Positions 55,715-64,000 of a DNA stretch of 64,000 nucleotides are shown piece after piece. The notes beneath the pieces were generated by a model. That model did no database searches. It had not been told where the DNA came from and was given only the letters and a program-made list of their open reading frames with translations. Both the position numbers and the translations under genes were made by a program. The stretch's first letter is position 1. The number at the start of each line of letters is the position of its first letter. The DNA is from an uncultured Oligoflexia bacterium (lineage in GTDB: Bacteria > Bdellovibrionota > Bacteriovoracia > Bacteriovoracales > Bacteriovoracaceae), in assembly GCA_937120495.1 (NCBI GenBank), contig CAKZJW010000139.1, forward strand, positions 18,538 to 82,537, read 5' to 3'.

Positions 55715-56635
55715 TTATAGGTTTAGCTCAATTAATAGGGGAAAGTGATCACTGGCCATCTTAAATTTTTCTTGCAAAGAGCCTGGGAGCTCATATGTAT
55801 CAAGGTAGGGTTCATTAAAGCCTATAAGTCTGGCAGAGTTAAGTATTTGAGCGTGTTTCTGACCTAATAAAAAGTAGTCTAATTGCATCGGATATCGAGC
55901 GCCTTGGCGATTAAAGTAGCAGTAACTCATTCTTTTTTGTAAATCTAGAGACTTGTGTTCAAAGGCGTCTTTAAGATCTGTTTGCTCAAGAAGCTCTTTG
56001 AATTCTTGTTCCGTTTCTTCTTTATAAATAATTCCATTGAAATCGCCACTAATAGTGATGGGAATATTGTCGTACTTTTTTGAATGTTTTAAATAGAGCT
56101 CTTTTAAATAATCAACTTCGGCCTGTCTTTGTGATCTTCCCTCAAAGTCATCTCGCTTTAAGTTGAGTTTTGATTTTAGGTGTACAAGATAATTGATATA
56201 AACATAAGAATCATTAAGACTTAGCCTTAACTCCATTAAACCTCTGGCAAACTTTTTAGAATTGGAGAGTCTTTTTTTTGTATGACTTATAAGCTCTGCC
56301 TTATATGGAAGTCTCTTATTAATCATATACCCTAGATCAATACCCCGGTCAGAGTTACTTGGTTCACAAAGAATATAGAATTGATCATCTAAAAAATATT
56401 TATTGAAATTTTCAAGGCTTTCGGCTCCACCAACCTCTGTTAAAAAGAGCATATCTGGATCAAGAGTCTTAATCATTTTTTTTATTTCAATGAGTTTTTC
56501 AAGCGGTTTATTTGGAAAAAAACTAGATGAGAATAATTGCCATTTCGGTGGAAAGAGTTCCTCGAGATCTTCACCATCATACTTATCCATGAATACGTAG
56601 AGGTCTTGGCAATTTAGTTGAAAGATCTTAAGCAT
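55715..56635 (-). CDS. Endonuclease/exonuclease/phosphatase-fold protein
   Basis: A 306-residue member of the EEP (DNase I-like) superfamily. Metal-binding Asn at FQLNCQDLY (start), catalytic Glu at MLFLTEVGG, and PITISGDFNG, the Asp/Asn signature. MASDHFPLLIEL at the C-terminus is the final SDH motif. No signal peptide. Substrates could be phospholipid headgroups, DNA or phosphoproteins. A 33-residue membrane peptide is encoded immediately upstream, its stop abutting this ATG with no gap, so the two are translationally coupled. Confidence 0.88.
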   Translation of the reverse strand: MLKIFQLNCQDLYVFMDKYDGEDLEELFPPKWQLFSSSFFPNKPLEKLIEIKKMIKTLDPDMLFLTEVGGAESLENFNKYFLDDQFYILCEPSNSDRGIDLGYMINKRLPYKAELISHTKKRLSNSKKFARGLMELRLSLNDSYVYINYLVHLKSKLNLKRDDFEGRSQRQAEVDYLKELYLKHSKKYDNIPITISGDFNGIIYKEETEQEFKELLEQTDLKDAFEHKSLDLQKRMSYCYFNRQGARYPMQLDYFLLGQKHAQILNSARLIGFNEPYLDTYELPGSLQEKFKMASDHFPLLIELNL

Positions 56636-56737
56636 TTACATAATAAAATTTAGGGGAAGTCCAACTGCGAATGTAATTCCTATTCCTAAAACTAAGATAA
56701 ATAAAACAACAGCAATTGATTTTAACGCAATATTCAT
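56636..56737 (-). CDS. 33-residue membrane peptide
   Basis: A short gene not found by length-limited scans. ATG 56737 is preceded by a strong AAGGAGAA ribosome site (complement of 56741-56748). The peptide is essentially one membrane helix (IAVVLFILVLGIGITFAV) followed by GLPLNF. Its TAA (56638-56636) is directly followed by the ATG of the EEP gene. It may be a small membrane regulator or simply a leader for coupling. Confidence 0.65.
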   Translation of the reverse strand: MNIALKSIAVVLFILVLGIGITFAVGLPLNFIM

Positions 56738-56821
56738 AAATTCTCCTTAAAGTTATTATACTGAGAATTATGCTAAGTGTTCAAGCTTTCTTTTCTATTT
56801 TCTATAAGTTAGTTTATAGGC

Positions 56822-57427
56822 ATGAAAAATCTGCTCTTATTTGGTCTTATTTTGTGTTTTTCCGCTTCAAACTGCTTTGCTGTGGAGAAAATTTTATTTC
56901 TAGGAGACTCCTTAACTGAAGGCTATAGGCTTTCAAAAAAGGATTCATATCCAAGCTTAATCCAAGAGGTACTGAATAAAGAAAAACTTAAAATAAAAGT
57001 CTTAAATGGAGGAGTGTCTGGATCAACTACGGCATCTGGTCTTTCAAGGCTTAGATGGTTTCTAAAGGCAAAACCTGATCTATTAGTTTTAGCCCTGGGA
57101 GCAAATGATGGACTTCGTGGTTTTAGTCTTGAAGATTCTTATAAGAACTTAGAAAAAATTATTAAATATGCGCTTGAGCAAAAAATGAAGATTCTTTTAT
57201 GCGGAATGAAGATGCCTCCAAATTATGGGAAGGATTATCGAGATGGGTTTGAGAAGAATTATATAAAGTTAAAAAATAAATACAAATTACCTTTTTATCC
57301 TTTTTTGTTAAAAGGAGTAGGCGGAAACCCCAAATTAAATCTTGAAGATGGAATTCATCCAAATAAAAAAGGTTATGAAATAATAGCTCAAAATTTATTT
57401 GAGTTTATAAAAAAAGAGTTCTTATGA
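56822..57427 (+). CDS. tesA: TesA-like GDSL esterase/thioesterase
   Basis: 201-residue periplasmic SGNH hydrolase (thioesterase I/lysophospholipase L1 type). A signal peptide covers about residues 1-20. The blocks are ILFLGDSLTEGYRL (Ser), NGGVSGSTTASGL (Gly), VLALGANDGLRG (Asn) and EDGIHPNKKGYE (Asp/His dyad). The lysophospholipase and thioesterase activities of the family suggest a role in lipid turnover. ATGA overlap with the ABC ATPase gene; in E. coli tesA also neighbours ybbA-ybbP, so this linkage is an old one. The ribosome site is poor. Confidence 0.9.
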   Translation: MKNLLLFGLILCFSASNCFAVEKILFLGDSLTEGYRLSKKDSYPSLIQEVLNKEKLKIKVLNGGVSGSTTASGLSRLRWFLKAKPDLLVLALGANDGLRGFSLEDSYKNLEKIIKYALEQKMKILLCGMKMPPNYGKDYRDGFEKNYIKLKNKYKLPFYPFLLKGVGGNPKLNLEDGIHPNKKGYEIIAQNLFEFIKKEFL

Positions 57428-58089
57428 TTATAAACATCAATTCACTTACAAAAAAGTATACCCAAGGTGAAAAATCACTAAGCGTTTTAGATAGGTTAAA
57501 CTTCAAGGTAGAAGAATCAAAAAGTATCGCTATTATTGGGAAGTCCGGAAGCGGAAAATCGACTTTCCTTTCATTAGGAGCTGGACTCGATAAACCCGAC
57601 TCTGGAGAAATTATTATCCATGGAAAAGATATTACTAGGCTCTCAGAGAATGAGTTAACTCAGTTTAGAGCAAAACATATTGGAATTATCTTTCAACAAT
57701 TTCATCTAATGCAAAACTTAACAGCGTTAGAAAACATTCTACTTCCATTAGAGATCTTAGGTAAAGAGGATGCATTAATTAAGGCGAATGAGCAGCTTGC
57801 AAAAGTAGGCTTATCAGAAAGAGGACATCATTTTCCGCATCAGCTAAGTGGTGGAGAGAAGCAGAGAGTTGCTATTGCTAGAGCAATTGTTACGGAGCCT
57901 AATATTATCTTTGCCGACGAGCCAAGTGGGAACTTAGATGATCAAACTGGAGAGGAAGTTATGGAGCTTCTTTTTGAACTGGTAAAACATAGTCAAACAA
58001 CTTTAGTCCTCGTTACTCATGACAATGAATTGGCAAAAAAATGTGATGATATTTATCTATTACAAGAGCATAAGTTGATTAAACAATGA
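57424..58089 (+). CDS. ybbA: ABC transporter ATPase, YbbA/LolD-like
   Basis: 221-residue ABC ATPase of the MacB/LolD/YbbA class. Walker A is IIGKSGSGKSTFL (about residues 38-50), signature HQLSGGEKQRVAIARA (about 142-157) and Walker B IIFADEPSG. ATGA overlaps on both sides show translational coupling with tesA and the permease. It powers lipid or lipoprotein export or transenvelope work together with the following permease. Confidence 0.92.
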   Translation: MIININSLTKKYTQGEKSLSVLDRLNFKVEESKSIAIIGKSGSGKSTFLSLGAGLDKPDSGEIIIHGKDITRLSENELTQFRAKHIGIIFQQFHLMQNLTALENILLPLEILGKEDALIKANEQLAKVGLSERGHHFPHQLSGGEKQRVAIARAIVTEPNIIFADEPSGNLDDQTGEEVMELLFELVKHSQTTLVLVTHDNELAKKCDDIYLLQEHKLIKQ

Positions 58090-60665
58090 AGCTGATTTTA
58101 AAACTTGCATTTCGAGAACTTAAAAATAGCAAAAAATTTGCTCTTTTTTTTATTACCAATCTTAGTATTGGGATTTTGGGATTTTTAATTCTTCACTCAT
58201 TCAAATTAAGTGTTAATGAGTCCCTGGATGCAAGAGCGAAGATTCTTTTGGCCAGTGATATCTCTATTTCCTCTCGAAAAGATTTGTCTCAAAACCAAAT
58301 TGAAAAAATAGATAAGATTTTATCACCCTATATTCTAAATAGAGCTAATATTACAGGGCTATACTCCATGGGACAGGGTGAAGCAAAGAATAAACGCTCA
58401 AGGCTTTTACTTATAAAGATGATTTCAAATAACTATCCTTTATTTGGACAAATCAAACTTCAAAATTATGGAGTTTCTGATAAAGCCTTAAAGGCAGATT
58501 TAAAAAATCAAAAAGAGATATGGATTTCAAAGGACATGGCCCATCAGCTAAAACTTGTTGTTGGGGATTATTTAAAACTTGGTAAGCTTAGATTTAAGGT
58601 TCGAGATATTATTGTGGAAGACACAACGAGTTCATCTGCAGGAATCTCTCTTGCTCCGAAGCTATATCTACATAAAAGGTATCAAAAAGATTTGGGTCTT
58701 ATAAGCCAAGGAAGTGTTGCAAGTTATACGTATCAGTATGAATTATCAAAGACTGGTCTTGAAAAAATTAAGATATTACAAAAAGAAATCCTTGATGAGC
58801 TAAATGATCCAGCCTTTAAAGTTCTATTACCTGAAAACTCAAGTGAGCAGGTAGGGAGAGTGTTAAATTATCTTTCTGATTATTTAGGACTTGTATCATT
58901 GGTAGCAATATTCTTATCCACTATTGGTGCAGCTTTTCTTTTCCAAGACTTTGTTTTCAAAAAAATTGTCGATATTGCAATATTAAAATCTTTGGGCCTT
59001 CAGACAAAAAGTATATTCTATTTATTTTCATCACAACTGCTCTTTTTGGGGGGAACATCGGTGTTGATCTCATCTGTTTTGGGGGGAATACTTCTTCCTC
59101 TAGGTAGCGGAATCTTGAGTGATGCTATGGGCGTTCCAGTATCTTTGAGTCTTAATTTCGAATCTATCTTAGTGAGTTTCATAATAGGTATGGTTTTGAC
59201 ATTTATAATTAGCTTTCCAATTATTCAAAAACTGATTAGTAAAAAGACTCACGACCTTTTTGGTGGTGAAAAAAATCTAGTTTGGGATAACTCTAAAAAA
59301 GATATCTTGAAATTCTTACCTCTCGTTATTGCTATGGAAGTCTTATCAGTATGGCAGTCACATTCTCTTCTCATAGGCACGGCTTTCACTTTAATCTTAA
59401 TTATAAGTAGCGGTGTTTTATTTTTATTCATTCCGTATTTATTAACTTTATTAGACAAATTATTTATATCTAAAGATAAACTTATTCAAAACCTTGTAAG
59501 TATCGAGTTTGGACTCAGCTTAAGGTTCTTAACAAGAGCAAAAATTGCAACAACACTTACATTTCTTTCGATCTGTATTGGAGTGATGCTTTTATCTTTA
59601 ATTTCTCAATTAGAAGTAAGTTTAAATTCAGAGCTTTTAGGAGATAAGGTCAAAAAACCAAGTCTTTTTATGTTTGATATTCAAGCCGAACAAAAAAAGC
59701 CTCTAGAAGAATTCTCTAGAGAAAAAAATATCCCTTTAACTGGGTTAACACCAATGGTTAGAGCAAGGATTTCAAAAATAGATGGAACCGAGTTTAATAG
59801 AGAAGATGGTGAGAAAGATTTTCAAACTCGAGAAGATGAACAAAGGGTGCGGTTTAGAAATAGAGGGATTAACCTCACTTATTCAAATAAGCTTAATCAC
59901 ACACAGACGATTGTTAAGGGAAAGCCTTTTGATGGGATCTATAGCGGAGAGGGAAACTTTGAAATATCTCTTGATCAAAGGTACGCAAAAAGAATAAATG
60001 CAAAACTTGGATCAACTATGACTCTTGATGTTTTGGGTGTTGAGTTTAGAGGAGTGGTAACAAGTCTTAGAAAAATTAAGTGGACAAGTTTTTTACCAAA
60101 CTTTTTTATAACTCTTCAAGAGGGAGTTGTCGAAGATGCACCTCAGAGCTACCTCGGTGTGATTGATGAGTTAAGTGAAAAAAGACAGTTAGATGTACAG
60201 GATCAAATTGTTGAAAAATTTCCAAATATTTCTATGATTAATGTTACTGAGCTTTTGAATAAAATTTCATCTGTATTCTCATCAATGTCTGTGGCTATAA
60301 AGGTAATGGCGTATTTATGTATTCTTGTTGGGTTCTTTGTTGTGTACGCAATTATACAAAATCAGCTGAGAAAAAAAGAGTACGATATACTTTTATTAAA
60401 ATCTTTTGGAATGAGTTCTAAACAAATAATGAAAATATTTATTATACAATTTTTAAAAATATCTTTTACTGCAACAGTGTTTGGATGCGGGCTAAGTCTT
60501 TTAGTAGGGAACTTATTATCACAAGTATTCTTTGATGGTGTTTGGCAGATCGATTTTGTCTACTTTTTAAGTATTCTTCTCATCATGTGTTTGATGACAG
60601 TACTTCTAGTTATTTTCTGCGCGTCAGGAGTTTACAAAAAACCGATTCGTTCTTTACTAGAATAA
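58086..60665 (+). CDS. ybbP: YbbP-like ABC transporter permease
   Basis: An 859-residue FtsX/MacB-superfamily permease. The N-terminal helix (FALFFITNLSIGILGFLI) precedes a large extracytoplasmic MacB-type domain (residues about 45-240). Two FtsX domains follow: about 250-385, and about 740-855 (SMSVAIKVMAYLCILVGFFVVYAII ... LRKKEYDILLLKSFGMSSKQI). A second extracytoplasmic domain lies between them. It resembles E. coli YbbP. Partner of the YbbA-like ATPase. Substrate unknown, possibly lysolipid or lipoprotein given the tesA linkage. Confidence 0.88.
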   Translation: MKLILKLAFRELKNSKKFALFFITNLSIGILGFLILHSFKLSVNESLDARAKILLASDISISSRKDLSQNQIEKIDKILSPYILNRANITGLYSMGQGEAKNKRSRLLLIKMISNNYPLFGQIKLQNYGVSDKALKADLKNQKEIWISKDMAHQLKLVVGDYLKLGKLRFKVRDIIVEDTTSSSAGISLAPKLYLHKRYQKDLGLISQGSVASYTYQYELSKTGLEKIKILQKEILDELNDPAFKVLLPENSSEQVGRVLNYLSDYLGLVSLVAIFLSTIGAAFLFQDFVFKKIVDIAILKSLGLQTKSIFYLFSSQLLFLGGTSVLISSVLGGILLPLGSGILSDAMGVPVSLSLNFESILVSFIIGMVLTFIISFPIIQKLISKKTHDLFGGEKNLVWDNSKKDILKFLPLVIAMEVLSVWQSHSLLIGTAFTLILIISSGVLFLFIPYLLTLLDKLFISKDKLIQNLVSIEFGLSLRFLTRAKIATTLTFLSICIGVMLLSLISQLEVSLNSELLGDKVKKPSLFMFDIQAEQKKPLEEFSREKNIPLTGLTPMVRARISKIDGTEFNREDGEKDFQTREDEQRVRFRNRGINLTYSNKLNHTQTIVKGKPFDGIYSGEGNFEISLDQRYAKRINAKLGSTMTLDVLGVEFRGVVTSLRKIKWTSFLPNFFITLQEGVVEDAPQSYLGVIDELSEKRQLDVQDQIVEKFPNISMINVTELLNKISSVFSSMSVAIKVMAYLCILVGFFVVYAIIQNQLRKKEYDILLLKSFGMSSKQIMKIFIIQFLKISFTATVFGCGLSLLVGNLLSQVFFDGVWQIDFVYFLSILLIMCLMTVLLVIFCASGVYKKPIRSLLE

Positions 60666-60687
60666 GAAAGTGCCTTAAGGTTTATCT

Positions 60688-61362
60688 ATGTTAGATTTTA
60701 ATATCGTTGATTTTTTCGCAGGCTACGCCTATCAACCTTATCTGGTTTATGGGTTTATCATTTTATTTATGACTGCCAGCTCATTTGGACTTCCAATCCC
60801 AGAAGAGATGACACTTGTATCTGCAGGGCTTGTGGCTTATATGGCTTCACACCCAGCAAAGTTCCCACCACCGACACCAGATGCTGAAGGGGTTAATTTA
60901 ACACTTCTCATGGTGATCTGCTTTATTGCAGTTCTTGGAAGTGATCTCGTCATTTATTTACTTGGAAAAACCTTTGGTCGAAAAATTGTAAACTCAAGCT
61001 TCTTCCAAAAAAGAATAGGTCCTGAGCGCTATGAAAAAATAAATGGCTTATTTAATAAGTATTCATATTGGGCTTGTGGGCTTTTCCGCTTTACTCCTGG
61101 GGTGAGATTTCCAGGGCATTTAACTTGTGGAATCCTGGGGGTTTCAATTTGGAGATTTTTACTCGTAGATGGACTTGCTGCACTTGTGTCTGTTCCAACT
61201 CAGGTATATCTGGTTGCAACTTATGGAGAAGTGATTCTGGATAAGATTAAAGAATTTAAGCTGGTACTTCTTGGTGTAATCGGTGTTCTAATTCTTGTGT
61301 GGCTAGTTAAAAAGCTTTTAACAAGAAAGAACACAGTACAAAGTAGTATAGAGAATAAGTAG
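60688..61362 (+). CDS. DedA-family membrane protein
   Basis: 224-residue inner-membrane protein of the DedA/SNARE-associated family, implicated in lipid (undecaprenyl phosphate or phospholipid) flipping. The ASSFGLPIPEE loop, the GSDLVIYLLGKTFGRK stretch and FRFTPGVRFPGHLTCGI, with the conserved Arg residues of the family, are all visible. It lies 22 nt after ybbP on the same strand, probably in the same transcript, which fits a lipid-trafficking theme. Confidence 0.9.
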   Translation: MLDFNIVDFFAGYAYQPYLVYGFIILFMTASSFGLPIPEEMTLVSAGLVAYMASHPAKFPPPTPDAEGVNLTLLMVICFIAVLGSDLVIYLLGKTFGRKIVNSSFFQKRIGPERYEKINGLFNKYSYWACGLFRFTPGVRFPGHLTCGILGVSIWRFLLVDGLAALVSVPTQVYLVATYGEVILDKIKEFKLVLLGVIGVLILVWLVKKLLTRKNTVQSSIENK

Positions 61363-61430
61363 GGTTTAAGTTTCTTTTCACAGCTCACTAATTCTATTAC
61401 AATAATTTGAAAATTATAATTTAAGGAAAA

Positions 61431-61958
61431 ATGATGAGATTATTTGATTATATAAACCAGGGTGGACCAATAATGTATATTTTATTGGTATTAAATATAA
61501 TTGGTTTTACAATTTTATTTTGGAAAATATTTACAATCCTATCTGCAAAGAAAAACTCTGATGCACTTGCAGAAGAAATTAAAACAAAATTTACAGATTT
61601 TGCTGATGATACAAATTCACCTATGGCCGTAAATATTTTAAAAGATGAAGTTCAATCAAATGTTCATGAACTTGAGTCTGGGTTAAATACGGTAAAAATA
61701 ATTGCTTCAATTGCGCCTCTTTTAGGTTTATTAGGAACGGTACTTGGTATTCTTTCTGCCTTTAAAGTTATCTCAGAGCAAGGTTTAAGTAATCCATCAA
61801 TGTTTGCTGGTGGAATTGCAATGGCTCTAATAACAACTGTTGGTGGTCTTATCGTAGCTATCCCACACTTTGTTGGTTATAACTATCTAGTAGGTGTGCT
61901 TGATGATCTAGAAATAGAGCTAGAGAAAAAAGCAGTAAGAGATATTTTTAAAAAATAA
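61431..61958 (+). CDS. exbB: ExbB/TolQ-family proton channel
   Basis: 175-residue inner-membrane channel protein. Three membrane helices; the central signature is SIAPLLGLLGTVLGILSAF (about residues 96-114), then GGIAMALITTVGGLIVAIPHF. ATG at 61431 or 61434; AAGGA at 61423-61427 is better spaced for 61434. It precedes an ExbD-type gene by 28 nt. With it, it would form the proton-driven motor for an outer-membrane or gliding-like function; no TonB follows directly in the window. Confidence 0.92.
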   Translation: MMRLFDYINQGGPIMYILLVLNIIGFTILFWKIFTILSAKKNSDALAEEIKTKFTDFADDTNSPMAVNILKDEVQSNVHELESGLNTVKIIASIAPLLGLLGTVLGILSAFKVISEQGLSNPSMFAGGIAMALITTVGGLIVAIPHFVGYNYLVGVLDDLEIELEKKAVRDIFKK

Positions 61959-61986
61959 AAAAGTAAAAATAAAAAAGAGATATTAG

Positions 61987-62385
61987 ATGGCAAGAAAATC
62001 TAGAAGAGAAACATTAACACCTGAGCTGACTCCATTAATTGATGTAGTTTTTCTACTTTTAATTTTCTTTTTAGTTTCTTCAGTATTTAAAAAAGAAGAG
62101 TTGGCGCTTCTTCTTAGTCTGCCTAAAACTGAGCAGGGTAAGGGGGATAAAACTCTTAAAAAGTATATTACTATTGAGATGACTGGCGAAGAAGTTGCAT
62201 TTGAAGGGGAGAAGCTATCTCTTGAAGATCTTCAATCGAAACTCTCTAGTGTAAATGCCAAGACTCTTATTAATCTAAGAGTTGATGGAGAAGTAAAATA
62301 TCAAAGACTTGTTAAGGTATTAGACTCTCTTCAAAAAAATAAACTCGAGAATGTTTCGTTAATCACAAAAAAAGAATCTAAGTAA
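61987..62385 (+). CDS. exbD: ExbD/TolR-family protein
   Basis: 132-residue partner of the preceding ExbB. LTPLIDVVFLLLIFFLVSSVF (about residues 14-34) holds the conserved Asp of the proton path. The periplasmic domain (about 40-130) is of normal ExbD size, with the usual VxFxGxxLSLEDLQxxL pattern. It has a good ribosome site (AGAGAT before ATG 61987). Confidence 0.94.
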   Translation: MARKSRRETLTPELTPLIDVVFLLLIFFLVSSVFKKEELALLLSLPKTEQGKGDKTLKKYITIEMTGEEVAFEGEKLSLEDLQSKLSSVNAKTLINLRVDGEVKYQRLVKVLDSLQKNKLENVSLITKKESK

Positions 62386-62473
62386 CGCGACACCATAAGC
62401 TGCGTCGCACGGTGCGCTTTGTCTCCGAAACATAAACTTCAATCCTATTTTGACCCCGAAAAACACTCAAATA

Positions 62474-62492
62474 TTTGGCCTGCTCTTTGCTT
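62474..62492 (+). promoter_or_regulatory. Second sigma-54-like promoter, overlapping a sigma-70 -10
   Basis: TGGCCTG-N4-TTGCT has GG (62477-62478) and GC (62489-62490) exactly 12 nt apart, with two mismatches to the RpoN consensus. A TATAAT at 62495-62500 offers an alternative sigma-70 reading. It lies about 50 nt before ATG 62541. Confidence 0.4.
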
Positions 62493-62540
62493 ATTATAAT
62501 AGCGTCATAAAAATTTAAAAGACAAGCAAGGAGAGAGGAC

Positions 62541-64000
62541 ATGAGATCTATGTTAGCTTTGCTGTGCATTTTCATTTTTTCATCATTGGCATTTGCTAAT
62601 GGAGTTAATGATTTTAGCCTGCAATTTAATCAAGATGATTTATCACTAAAGTATGGAGAGTATTCCGAAGTTGAGTTTTATGTAGACTCAGAGGAAGAAC
62701 TCGAATTTTCAATTAGCTCTGAGATGAAGCCAGTTGGAATGAACTTAACACAATTAGAAAATAATTCTTTTCTAGTTTCTGGTAGTCCAGAGTTTCTAGG
62801 ACAATTTTGTTTCCTAGTTGAGACTGCTTCACTTTCTACTGAGAAAAGCGGAACTCAAAGAGTTTGTTTTGTTTCTGAAGAAAATGAAACACTAGAACAT
62901 CCAAAGTTTTCAACAAGCAGACACTTAACTTCTTTTGAAAAAAATAGACACTCTGAAATTTCTATTGAACTTGAGAATTCAAATCGTGATATCACAATTG
63001 AATTTATTCAAGGTGAGCTTCCTGAAGGCTTAGATGTTAACGATGGCAGAAGTTTAGTAGTAAGTGGTTCTGCGAGTGATGCGGGAGTTTATGAAATTCT
63101 TGTGTTGGCAAAAAAAGCTACAGATTATGAAGAGCTTTATGTTTATAAGCAATTTCAAATTGAAGTAAAAGAAGAGACTGTTAATAGATACCAATGTGAT
63201 GTTGGTTATTACTATGATGAAACCTTAGGTTACTGTGTTCAAAATTCAGGATCAACTTGTTCTGCTGGAACTTTTTGGGACCCAGAATTAAATTCATGTG
63301 TTCGTTATACAAGACCCGCGCATGTTTCATGTAGAGCTGGATCTTACTACGATCACTTTCTTTATAGGTGTGTAAGAAGCAGCTATCAAAGATGTCCTTA
63401 TAATTATGAATACGACCGTTACTATAATAGATGTGTAAGAAGTGTGACTACTTGTTCTATTGGATATAGATATGATTACCGTTCAGGAAGTTGTATTTAT
63501 GTTGGGTACAGACAGTGTTCAAGAGGAAGCCATTATTCAAGCTATAGTGGAAGATGTGTAAGAAATTATTCTTATTGTAGAGCTGGCCAGTACTGGGATG
63601 GTTATACATGTAGGTTTAACTCTAGAAGATGTGTAAGAGGAAACTATTGGGATCCACATCATAATTCTTGTAGAGGAAGAACTAGTTACTCAACTTGTCG
63701 TGGTGGTTATAATTATGACTATGGAAGACTTCGTTGTGTAAGAAGAAGTGTTTATTCAAATAGAACTTGTAGAAATGGAAGATATTCTCCAAGAGCGGGG
63801 AGATGTGTAACTTATCGTCCAAGACATACTCGTCCAAATAGACCAGTTGTAAGACCTCGTCGTCATAGACCTGTAAGAGTTAGACCTAATAGGCCACCTC
63901 ATCGTCCAAACCGTCCAACAACAAGACCAGACAGACCGAATCGTCCAAACCGTCCGACAACTAGACCAGACAGACCGAATCGTCCAAACCGTCCGACAAC
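62541..64000 (+). CDS. Cysteine-rich exported repeat protein (partial, cut by window end)
   Basis: Open frame from ATG 62541 (AAGGAG at 62528-62533) with no stop before 64000, at least 486 residues. A signal peptide covers about residues 1-19. Two Ig-like domains of the He_PIG type follow; the second, at about 155-205, has LPEGLDV...VVSGSASDAGVYEI. Residues 219-422 are about ten repeats of C-x2-G-x2-[YW]-D...C-V (mostly C-x12-C). The visible end is a basic Pro/Arg region with RP[NDT] repeats (39-bp DNA units). A surface or adhesive role is likely but not proven. Confidence 0.8.
   Translation, partial: MRSMLALLCIFIFSSLAFANGVNDFSLQFNQDDLSLKYGEYSEVEFYVDSEEELEFSISSEMKPVGMNLTQLENNSFLVSGSPEFLGQFCFLVETASLSTEKSGTQRVCFVSEENETLEHPKFSTSRHLTSFEKNRHSEISIELENSNRDITIEFIQGELPEGLDVNDGRSLVVSGSASDAGVYEILVLAKKATDYEELYVYKQFQIEVKEETVNRYQCDVGYYYDETLGYCVQNSGSTCSAGTFWDPELNSCVRYTRPAHVSCRAGSYYDHFLYRCVRSSYQRCPYNYEYDRYYNRCVRSVTTCSIGYRYDYRSGSCIYVGYRQCSRGSHYSSYSGRCVRNYSYCRAGQYWDGYTCRFNSRRCVRGNYWDPHHNSCRGRTSYSTCRGGYNYDYGRLRCVRRSVYSNRTCRNGRYSPRAGRCVTYRPRHTRPNRPVVRPRRHRPVRVRPNRPPHRPNRPTTRPDRPNRPNRPTTRPDRPNRPNRPT
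63924..64000 (+). repeat. 39-bp tandem coding repeat (RPDRPNRPNRPTT)
   Basis: Two near-identical 39-bp units, at 63924-63962 and 63963-64000 (the last base missing at the window edge), each coding a 13-residue Arg/Pro/Asn/Thr unit. A partial unit precedes them. The array probably continues beyond the window. Confidence 0.85.

Noticed and set aside
62395..62425. GC-rich palindromic stretch after exbD as a terminator
   Set aside because: The pairing is interrupted and there is no T run, so I did not call a terminator. It may instead be part of an upstream regulatory site.
1..64000. CRISPR arrays, insertion sequences, prophage or att sites
   Set aside because: No regularly spaced palindromic repeats, transposase, integrase or terminal inverted repeats were seen. 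The only tandem repeats are within the coding sequence at the right edge.

Overview
The window is AT-rich bacterial chromosome, densely coded on both strands, with short intergenic gaps, many stop/start overlaps and many lipoprotein or signal-peptide genes. The mix (Prc-type tail protease, several ExbB/ExbD-type modules, many exported proteins of unknown function, B12-dependent methylmalonyl-CoA mutase, sigma-54-like promoters) fits a Gram-negative predator-like lineage, most likely Bdellovibrionota close to Bacteriovoracales. That placement is inference; there is no rRNA or other decisive marker. I found no tRNA, rRNA, CRISPR array, transposase, integrase or phage gene.

Layout. 1-6.1 kb: FecCD-type permease, FKBP lipoprotein, a beta-lactamase-fold hydrolase, a HesB-like/LysR pair and an M61 peptidase. 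6.1-16.1 kb: nucleotidyltransferase-like protein, exported proteins, topoisomerase I, ribosomal protein L31 type B, MerC-like protein and an M20 peptidase. 16.2-22.2 kb: a 1533-residue exported protein behind a near-perfect sigma-54 promoter, then a membrane protein and a lipoprotein. 22.3-29.7 kb: aldehyde dehydrogenase, PyrD, Prc protease, methyltransferase, TonB-C-like protein, TerB-like protein. 29.8-35.9 kb: mutA-mutB-meaB-nth operon and a secreted endonuclease I. 36.0-49.1 kb: a lipid-type biosynthetic block. 49.3-56.7 kb: ADA-family hydrolase, an ExbB/ExbD-like pair with a novel C-terminal domain, an HCCA isomerase-like protein, S21, YceI, a phosphatase-fold protein and an unlisted 33-residue membrane peptide. 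56.8-62.4 kb: TesA-like esterase, YbbA/YbbP-type ABC transporter, DedA and a second ExbB/ExbD pair. From 62.5 kb a cysteine-rich exported protein runs off the window end.

The most interesting region is 36.0-49.1 kb on the minus strand. Six tightly coupled genes (lipid kinase, reductase-type SDR, a cyanobacterial acyl-ACP-reductase-like protein with a long N-terminal extension, an AMP-ligase/UbiA fusion, a rifampicin-phosphotransferase-like dikinase and a GNAT-like protein) are followed by a DUF3419/BtaA-like aminocarboxypropyl transferase and a cytochrome P450. Together they could activate and reduce an acyl chain, attach a prenyl or other group, phosphorylate it and hydroxylate it. I know of no characterised pathway with this set of enzymes.
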